DNA of 32,811 bases from Gallionella sp. (GTDB lineage Bacteria; Pseudomonadota; Gammaproteobacteria; Burkholderiales; Gallionellaceae): assembly GCA_030645775.1 (NCBI GenBank), contig JAUSLX010000018.1, positions 1 to 32,811 of the forward strand, in the 5' to 3' direction. A model generated the notes under the pieces. The model saw only the letters and a list, made by a program, of their open reading frames with translations. It was not told the DNA's origin and made no database searches. Positions 1-8,600 of the stretch are shown one piece after another (positions within the stretch are counted from its first letter, which is position 1; each line of letters starts with the position of its first letter). The position numbers and the translations under genes are program-made.

Positions 1-1
1 C

Positions 2-76
2 CCTAAAGGGTACAAGAGCTGGCAAGTCGCTGGTTATCGCAATGACGGCTTTAATCAGTGCCTACCTAAGGCATAA
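2..76 (+). CDS. C-terminal tail of an unidentified CDS truncated by the window edge (..PKGYKSWQVAGYRNDGFNQCLPKA*)
   Basis: Frame 2 is open from the window start to TAA at 74-76; protein-like composition; too short to identify. Confidence 0.3.
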   Translation, partial: PKGYKSWQVAGYRNDGFNQCLPKA

Positions 77-208
77 TTCGGACAGCGCGAACGCCCGGCG
101 AATGATCTGTTGCAGCATGTCGTCAGCGCTGCAACAGACAGGGATAATGTTTTCCCGGGTGAACGTATGGTCACTGATATTCCTGTTTAATTGTTTCAGG
201 GAGGCAAC

Positions 209-2434
209 ATGAAAAAAAATGCAATATTGATAGGCCTTGGGCTGATGATCGTGCTGATTTTTGTCGGCAATGCGACCGGGCGCTTCTACCGGCTGAATTT
301 TATTGATCAACTGTCTGCTGTCCTGTATGACTACAGTTTGCAGCTCACCATGCCTGAGACACTGGATGAACGTATTGTCATCCTCGATATTGACGAAAAA
401 AGCCTGCAGGAAGAAGGTCGCTGGCCGTGGAGTCGTGATCGCCTGGCTCTGCTGGTGGATAAGTTATTCGATAACTACGGTATTGCAGTGGCCGGGTTTG
501 ACGTGGTGTTTGCCGAAAAAGATGAGAGCTCAGGGCTTAAGGTATTGCAGCGGCTCGGGCAAAATCAGCTTAAAAGTAATGCTGAATACCAGGGCGTTTT
601 GACACGCATCCAGCCACAACTCGAATATGACACGCTGTTTGCTGACAAAATCAAAAACCGCAAGGTGGTGCTGGGGTATTACCTGAGCAATCAGCAGGAA
701 AAGAGTATCTCCGGCATGCTACCCGAGCCGATCTTTCAGGCAGGCTCTTTCAAGGATAGGCCCATCGAATTTATTTCGTGGAATGGCTATGGCGCCAATC
801 TGCCTGAATTGCAGCACGCTGCTGCCAGCGCAGGACACTTCAACCCCATAATAGACGCAGACGGCGCGGTCCGGCGTGTGCCCATGCTGGCTGAATATAA
901 CGGCGCGTATTATGAGTCGCTTTCCATGGCGGTGGTGCGTACCCTGATCGGCAACACGAATGTGTCGGTGCATTTTTCCGGCAACGGCGACAACGATTAC
1001 ACCGGGCTGGAATCGCTGGGACTGGTCGCTGTTGACGGAACGCTGAAAATTCCGGTGGACAGTAATGTGGCAACATTCGTGCCTTATCGCGGCAAGCAGG
1101 GCAGCTTCCGTTACATTTCTGCTACCGATGTGCTGCATGATCGTGTCGAGCCCGGGCAACTCAACAACAAGATCGTGCTGATCGGCACGAGTGCGATAGG
1201 CTTGCTGGACAATCGGGCTACCCCGGTGTCCGAGACCTTTCCAGGGGTGGAAATACACGCCAATATGGTTGCCGGTATTCTTGACCAGAATCTGAAGCAG
1301 CATCCGGCTTATATGCTGGGTGTTGAAGTGATGTGGCTGCTGCTGATGGGTATAGTCCTGAGTTTATGGTTGCCGAGGCTTAGTCCTGCCAATGCGATGC
1401 TGGTTTCGTTCGTTATGCTCGCCACTACGGTAGGCGTGAGTTTGTCCCTCTGGCAATACGGCGATTTGCTGATGCCGATGGCGAACAGTCTGGTAATGAT
1501 TACCCTGTTGTTCGCGCTGGATATGTCCTATGGTTATTTCGTCGAAGCGCGCACCAAACGTCAGATTACCGGACTGTTCGGGCAATATGTGCCCAGCGAA
1601 GTGGTGGAGGAAATGAGCCATCATCCCGAGAGCGTATCCATGAAGGGGGAAAGCCGTGAGATGACGATATTGTTCTCGGATGTACGCGGTTTCACCACGA
1701 TATCGGAAGGGTTGGGCCCTGAAGAATTGACGGAGTTGATGAACGAGTTTTTGACGCCCTTGTCGCGCGTTGTTTATAAACACCACGGCACGATAGACAA
1801 GTACATGGGTGACTGCATCATGGCATTCTGGGGTGCGCCCTTGCCGGATACACAACATGCGCGTGATGCCATCCTGGCCGGCATCGAGATGCAGGCGACG
1901 CTGGATGCGCTGCAACCTCATTTCAAGGAACGCGGCTGGCCGGCCATTCATGTCGGTGTCGGTATCAATACCGGAAAAGTCAGTGTCGGCAATATGGGTT
2001 CAGAGGTGCGTGTCGCCTATACCGTGATGGGTGACGAGGTGAATCTGGCCTCGCGACTGGAAGGCATCACCAAGCAGTATGGCGTGGGCATCGTGGTTGG
2101 TGAGCACACCCGGAATGCCGTAACAGACTTTGTGTATCGCGAGCTTGACCATGTGCGGGTAAGAGGGAAAAACGAACCGGTGGCGATATATGAACCGATA
2201 GGATTGAGCAGTGAAGTGCCTCAGACTATGCAGGATGAAGTGGCGCTGTTTCATGAAATGCGGCATCTGTATTGCGCCCAGGATTGGGATAAGGCCGAGT
2301 TGCAGTTGGTGAAGCTGCAAAGCCTGTCGCCCGATACCCGGTTGTACGGCGTCTATGCCGAACGCATCGCCCATTTCCGCAATAATCCACCTGATGCAGA
2401 CTGGGATGGGGTATTTGTATTTCAGACAAAATAG
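209..2434 (+). CDS. CHASE2 sensor domain / transmembrane / class III adenylate or guanylate cyclase
   Basis: ORF 191-2434; ATG at 209 is preceded by GGGAGG. N-terminal TM, CHASE2-like periplasmic region (DERIVILDIDEKSLQEEGRWPWSRD, FDVVFAEKD, VLIGTSAIGLLD), TM helices, then cyclase motifs FSDVRGFTTISE, DKYMGDCIMAFWGAP, YTVMGDEVNLASRLEG. Confidence 0.92.
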   Translation: MKKNAILIGLGLMIVLIFVGNATGRFYRLNFIDQLSAVLYDYSLQLTMPETLDERIVILDIDEKSLQEEGRWPWSRDRLALLVDKLFDNYGIAVAGFDVVFAEKDESSGLKVLQRLGQNQLKSNAEYQGVLTRIQPQLEYDTLFADKIKNRKVVLGYYLSNQQEKSISGMLPEPIFQAGSFKDRPIEFISWNGYGANLPELQHAAASAGHFNPIIDADGAVRRVPMLAEYNGAYYESLSMAVVRTLIGNTNVSVHFSGNGDNDYTGLESLGLVAVDGTLKIPVDSNVATFVPYRGKQGSFRYISATDVLHDRVEPGQLNNKIVLIGTSAIGLLDNRATPVSETFPGVEIHANMVAGILDQNLKQHPAYMLGVEVMWLLLMGIVLSLWLPRLSPANAMLVSFVMLATTVGVSLSLWQYGDLLMPMANSLVMITLLFALDMSYGYFVEARTKRQITGLFGQYVPSEVVEEMSHHPESVSMKGESREMTILFSDVRGFTTISEGLGPEELTELMNEFLTPLSRVVYKHHGTIDKYMGDCIMAFWGAPLPDTQHARDAILAGIEMQATLDALQPHFKERGWPAIHVGVGINTGKVSVGNMGSEVRVAYTVMGDEVNLASRLEGITKQYGVGIVVGEHTRNAVTDFVYRELDHVRVRGKNEPVAIYEPIGLSSEVPQTMQDEVALFHEMRHLYCAQDWDKAELQLVKLQSLSPDTRLYGVYAERIAHFRNNPPDADWDGVFVFQTK

Positions 2435-2481
2435 CAAAATCGGCACAAAGATTAATCCCAGATAATCCATTGGCCACAATA

Positions 2482-2508
2482 TCCCCTCCCCCTGCAAGGG
2501 GGAAGGGA
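2482..2508. repeat. C/G-run palindrome in the convergent intergenic region (TCCCCTCCCCCTGCAAGGGGGAAGGGA)
   Basis: Near-perfect inverted repeat between two convergent genes. Confidence 0.6.
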
Positions 2509-2636
2509 CATTCGGTTCTAATGAGCTTTTTGGGTTTATCTGACTGGGTTCCCGCCTGATGAAACAACGTAAGCGCGTGGTTTTATCAGCGGCGAAGACG
2601 AATAAATCAGTGCTTTCTTAGCTAATACGCCGGTAG

Positions 2637-5600
2637 TTATTGAGCCGCCACCTGCTGGAATACCGCCACGCCGTTAACCGTGCCGGCATTGAGCCCGCCT
2701 TTTTCAAATCCGTAGGTGATCGCTGCAACCACGCCGCCTGTGCCGCCGAAGCCGCCGCCGATCCCACCGCCGTTGGTCGTGCCGCAAAGTCCGGCAGTAC
2801 AGGTCACCGCTAACGCCCCTGCACCGGTCATCTTGCTATCGGTGAAGAAATTGGCGCGGTTCATAATCGGCACACTTGTTGCGGCTGCATTCAACGTTGC
2901 GCCGCCAGCCGTGACATTCACGCCGACATCCACGGTTTGCGCGGTAAAGTTGGCACTGAGTGTGGCGGAATTCAGCGTCCCGGCCACCCCGGCCTGATCG
3001 GTAGGCGACGTGCCGCCAACCTGGTTATAGGTGTAAGTGCCGCTGGTCGGCAACGACACCGGCCCGGTCGCAACCGAACCCACTACCGCATGGGCGCCAC
3101 CGGCCAGGGTAATGTTGTTCTGCCATACCCCGCTTGTACGGTCTTGCACATTCACCACGGTGCCTGCAGTCCAACGCCCCCAGCTGACCGTGTCGCTGCC
3201 GACCGTGAAACTTCCCTGGTCGGCGTACCCACCGCTCACATGCTGTATCGTGGAGCTGCCGCCACCGGAATTGTCATCAAATTGTGTAAGGTGGCCATTA
3301 ATATCAGTCGAGACACGCGCCGCGTTGTTGTATGCTCCGCCCAACATCACGGTGGGAACCAGCGCCATCGGCTCGCTGATGGAACTCAATACCACGCGAT
3401 AAGAAGTTGCAGTATCGTTGGCTACGGCTGCGCCCAATGCCGCTACGCCCTGCACCCACTCGGTGCTTGCAGCCGGAACGCCAACCAGGTTGAATTTCAG
3501 GATCGCGCCGTCCAGTGCCGCCCCTACCAGTTGCCCGTTCAGACTGCCGCCGGCAACTATCTGCCCCGTTCCAGGATTTACTATTACCGTCAGATAGCCG
3601 GGCTGCGAAGGCGACCGGTAGCTGTCGGCACTAAAGGCATTCAGGATATTACCGTTCGAATATTCCAGCGGCGCATTGCTGGTGCTGGCCGCCCAGGTAT
3701 TCCCGCCCACCGTCAGGTTCAGGTTGGCCGCCACGGTTTGTGTGGCGAAATTGGCTGTCAACGAGGTCGTACCGTTGATCGTGCCATGTCCCCCGCCGGA
3801 CACGCTGAACATATTGGTGACATCGCCGTCGACAAAGTTATACACGGCATTGGTCGTGGTCAGCACCTGAGCCAGATAGACCGGAGTGGGTTCAGGTGCT
3901 GTGATCCAGTGTAATTGCGCAAAACCCGGTGTATAGCTGAAGTTGCTGACAGCCATGGAACCCTCGGCCCAGCTTCCCCAGTTGATCGAGCCGCTGCCTG
4001 TACCGACCGCAGTGTGCACGACCCCGCCGGTAACCGGCTCCACTGTGTTGAGCCAGTTCGTACCGCTCCATTCGGTCAGCAGACCATAGCTCGTGGTGAC
4101 TGTAGGCGAGCTCGCAAGTTGTAATGAGTTCGCCACCACAAAGGCACCGCCCGTAGTGGGGGTGCCATTGCTAACTGTCGGATTGGTAGTTACAGGCATG
4201 CGGTCAAATCCGACCAGGCCGCCCAGATTCAGATTGTTGTTGTCCCACAGGCTGTACTGGACTATCGCGCCGGCATAGTTCTGCCCCAGGAAAGCACCGC
4301 TGACGTTGCCGCCGCAGTTAGTCGCACAAGCACTCGCGTTCACCGTAATAACCGGTGCGCTATCACTGAAGCGAGCGCCCGTGCCGGTAGTGCTGTTCAT
4401 GAACGTGATCGGCCTATTCGTGCTGTCGAGCGTCCAGTTGTCTGTACCCATCGTGCCGGAAAGACCCAGGCTCAGCGTCTGGCTGGTGAAGTTTGCACTC
4501 AGCGTCGTCCGCGTCAAACTGCCGGCAGCCCAACTACCCGAATCGTAGGATGTGGCAGCGACCTGGTTATAGGAAAATGTCCCTGCCAGCGGTCCGGTCG
4601 TTCCCGCTACCACCGCCGAATCGAGATAGCCTTCCGCGCCATACATGTAGGAAGGCAATAGCATGTTCCCGTTCTGACTCGGCACCATCAGACGCCGCTC
4701 GGTCGCAGTGACGCTGGTGACCGTTTCCCACACGCCGAAGGTAATGCCATTGGTGGTCGTGGTCGGCGACGTGGTCGTACTTGGGCTGTTCAGTACATCC
4801 CTCCTGTAGCCCGAACCATTGCCGTAATTTTGCGTAAACGTGGTCGGATTGCCGACGGGTGTAATCTCGCCGGGTGCGGCGATAAAGTTGAAACTTCCGC
4901 CATAAGCCCCGGTATAAGCCACCGCCGTATTGGTTGCAACATAAGCTGCAAGCGGTCCGGTCAGGTTGACGGTCGGCGCGACGCCGGTATTGAACGCCAC
5001 ATATCCGTAAACGATGTCCGCAGGCGAGGTGGGTGTTTCAAGCCAGACGGCGTAACCCAGTACAGCGTCGACCGCCGTTGCGCCGACAAAGGCACCACTC
5101 ATTTCCGCCAGGAATGACTCGCCGGTAGCCAAAGCACACGGGCCGACGGTGCATGCCACGGTGGGCGGAGAAGCCGATTTAAACGAGTTCGAGCCGCTCA
5201 CGGAGTTGATTGGCATATTGCCCGCTACGTCGAACGTATCGCCCGCCAACAGGCCCGTATTCATCGTCAGATTCAATGCCGCGTTCACCAGCTGACTGGT
5301 GAAATTTGCGCTCAGGCTTGCGCTGTTCAGCACACCCATACCGCCTTGCGAATCAAACGGGGTAGTGTGGGCAGTTTTGGTATAGCTTGTTGTGCCTGTC
5401 AATGACTGGACAAAGCCGTTTGCTGGCCCCGTAGCGTACGCCCACAGGCTGCTGGTCGGGCCATAGGTTCCGCCAGTCAGGCTGGTTGTGAACGATGCGG
5501 GCGTGGTGGTGGACAAGTCGGTTACGGCAACAATGCCGCCCTCCCAGCGACCGAAAGTGACAGCACCGCTGGTCGACTGGTGATAGTCGGCAGCGGTTCC

Positions 5601-8600
5601 GCCGCTCCAGGCGATATTCGCGTTCGCGAGTGAAACTATCGGCGGGAGTTGAGTTGTCGCATAGGGCGAACCGCCCGGCTCCTGATAGGTCGTGCCGAAC
5701 AGTTTAACCAGATTCCCGGCACCATCCAGCCTTATGCTGGTATTGGCCATGGGCAGCGTATTGTTGTGAAGCCCGGTGTTATAACCGCCGGCTATGGTAA
5801 CCGGGTTCATGAAATCGATACCATAATTGCCTGCGAGTGGGTGAGTGCCTGTGGTCGGCGCGGTGGCGGTGCTGAACGCGACCAGTCCCATGATTGAATT
5901 GATCGCCGCGTCAGTGGACAGGGCCGTTGGCCAGATGTTATAGGACAGGCCGATGCTGGCCGCACTCGTGCCGGCAAAACTGCCGCCGAGGTCGGCGCTG
6001 TAGCCTGTCGCTCCTGCAGCACAGGTGCCGGTGCCGGTGGTGCAACTTGTTGTCAACGCGCTTGCATTGGGAACGCCGAAGCCGCCGTTAAAATCAATCG
6101 GCATGTTGACTGCGCTTACGTTGAAGGTGCCTGCCATCGTCCCGGTATCCATAGTCAGGCTCACTGCTGCATCCACCAGCTGACTGGTGAAATTCGCCGT
6201 CAGGCTCGCGTTAGTCAATATACCCAGGGTGCCGATAGCATCAACCGGTTTGGTACTGCCCGCCACATTGTAGGTGGTCGTGCCCACCAGCGCGGGCACA
6301 TAACCGGCTGGCGGCGGCAGGATCACTGCCCACAGGCTGGCGGCAGGCGTATAGGTATATACATTGGTTGGTACAGCGTTATCCGTCACGGTCACCGTGC
6401 CGCCCATCCAGCGTCCGGCGTAGAGGCTGTTGTCGGCAAGCTTGAAGGTATCGGCCGCCGTGCCGCCGCTCCATTTAATATCCGCACCCGTGGTAGCCGT
6501 TATGGATGGAGTCAGCACATTGCCATTCTGGTTGGTCTGTACCTGAAACGGCAGGTTGCGGGCTTCGACCAGATTGCCGTCAACATCCAGTACGTAGGTG
6601 GTATTGGGTTGCAGCGGGTTGGTGGGCGCAAAGGCTTCATTGAAACCGCCGGTCACCGCCACGGGAAACATCGCCGCCGCAATAAAATTACCGGCAACGG
6701 CCGGATTATTGTAAGCGGCTATCGGCGCATTCGATGCAATTATCGGGGCCTGGGTGTTGACCGTTACCAGGTTGGTGGTGGAAGTGGACAAAGCTGCTGC
6801 TGCATTATCCGCAGCTGTTTGCGCTGCGCTGGCTTGGGTGCTGGCTGTGCCCGCATTGGTCGCTGCGGTAGTGGCTGCATTGGCTGCCACTGTCACCGCA
6901 TTGCCCGCCGCTGTTTGCGCTGTCTGTGCGTTGGTCAATTGTGTGGCTACAGCGGATTGTGCTGTCTGCGCATTGGTCTGTTCCGCCTGCGCAATCGCCA
7001 GCTGTTGTTGGGCAATAAGCAGCTGCGCCTGCGCGCCAACCAGATCTCCACCGGCCTGTAACGTTGCGGCAGTATCTGCGGCTGTCTGCGCCGCAGTTGC
7101 TGCAACTTGCGCATTGGCAGCTGCGGTCTGGACTGCGGTCAATGGCGTTGTGATGGATCCCTGTGCAGTCACAATCGCCGTGTTTTGGATATTAGCTGCA
7201 GTCAGACTGGTATTGGCTGTAGTCAGGCTGGTGCTGGCTGTGCCCAAAGCGGTACTCGCGGAACCTTGTGCTGTGGATAGCGCAGTGCTTTGTGCGGTTA
7301 CAGTTCCGGCTGCGGCTTGCACGGTTGTGGTTGCGGTCTGTAAAACCGAATTGGCATCCTGTATCGTTGTATTGGCAGTGGTCGCAGTCGTATCCGCAAA
7401 TACGCCATGGGCGGTCAGTGCGGTCTGAGCCGATCCGGCCAGAGTCGAAGCGGTCAGTGCGCTCGCCTGTGCAGCATTTGCATTGTCTGTCGCCGTTGCC
7501 AGTGTTGTGGCAAGGTTAATTGCAGTTGCCGCACTCACCGCCGTGCCTGCAGCGCCTACATCGGTCGTCGCCGTGCTTATCGCCGTGACTGCCGGGGCCG
7601 TGCTTACCTGACCAAGCCCGGCTAACGTCGTACTGTTTCCCAAGGCTGTCGTTGCTGCATTCTGTGCTGCGGTCGCTGCCGCTGCCGCGTCAGTGGCGGC
7701 GGTCTGCGCCAGCGTAGCAAATGGCTGCACAGTTGGCGCCACCTCGGTGGAGAACACCACCAGTCCTTGTATCAGGTCGGCCGCCGGAGTCGTTGCCCCC
7801 GGTGCTGCCCCGGCCCATAACGTGTAGCTCAGGCCGGCGCTTGCGGCGGCATCGCCCGCAAACATCCCGCCAACATTTGCGTAATAGGTTCCGGTGCAAC
7901 CGGTACAAGTGGCGGTTACTCCATTATTCGTGCTAAATCCCGAACCATTAATAGGCATGTTGGGTGTTTGTACATCCAGCGTTTTGGCACTAATGCCAAG
8001 ATTCAATGCAGCACTCACCAATTGGCTGGTGAAATTTGCGCTCAGAGTGGCGCTGTTTAATACCCCGACATTACCCAGCGCATCGGTCGGTGAAGTGGCG
8101 CTGGCCATGGTGTAGGAAGTCGTTCCGGTCAAGGCCTGCACATAAGCGGTGGCGGGCGTCAGCATGATTGCCCAGTGTTCACTGCTGTTACCAAGATTGC
8201 GGGTAAATACAGGAACAGGTGTGTACATAGCCGAACCCGGCGTGTTGTCGGTAACGGTGAGGCTGCCCCCCGTCCATCTTCCGCCGTAAATGCTGTTGTC
8301 GGCAAGCTTGAACGCTTCAGCGGCAACGCCGCCGGTTCTTTTTATATTGGCATCGGCTACCAGTATTTGTGTTGTTGCTGTTGAGGCAGGGGTTTCCTCA
8401 TACCAGGCATGGCGGCTTTCCACGAGATTGCCTGCACCATCCAGCACAAAACTGGTATTGGCCGTCCCCACACCGGCAAATCCGGCACCCGGGCCATAGC
8501 CTTCGATATATTGCCCGGTTGTGGGTGTCACTACCGTAGCCAATACACCGACGAAGCGGTCAGGTGTGACTACTGCCGGGTTGTTATAAGCGGCAACCGG

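Noticed and set aside
719-1303. Antisense ORFs within the CHASE2 cyclase (719-1303, 1364-1951, 2000-2497)
   Set aside because: Overlap a well-supported CDS on the opposite strand and show no recognisable protein features
2937-3914. 325-aa + strand ORF antisense to the giant gene
   Set aside because: Shadow ORF; composition (His/Arg/Gly rich, no recognisable domain) mirrors the giant gene codons on the other strand
6754-7428. Ala/Val/Cys-rich + strand ORFs (6754-7428, 8605-9000, 9703-10329) that look like membrane proteins
   Set aside because: They are reverse-complement reads of the GCx/ACx-rich repeats; low-complexity artefacts without an RBS or domain
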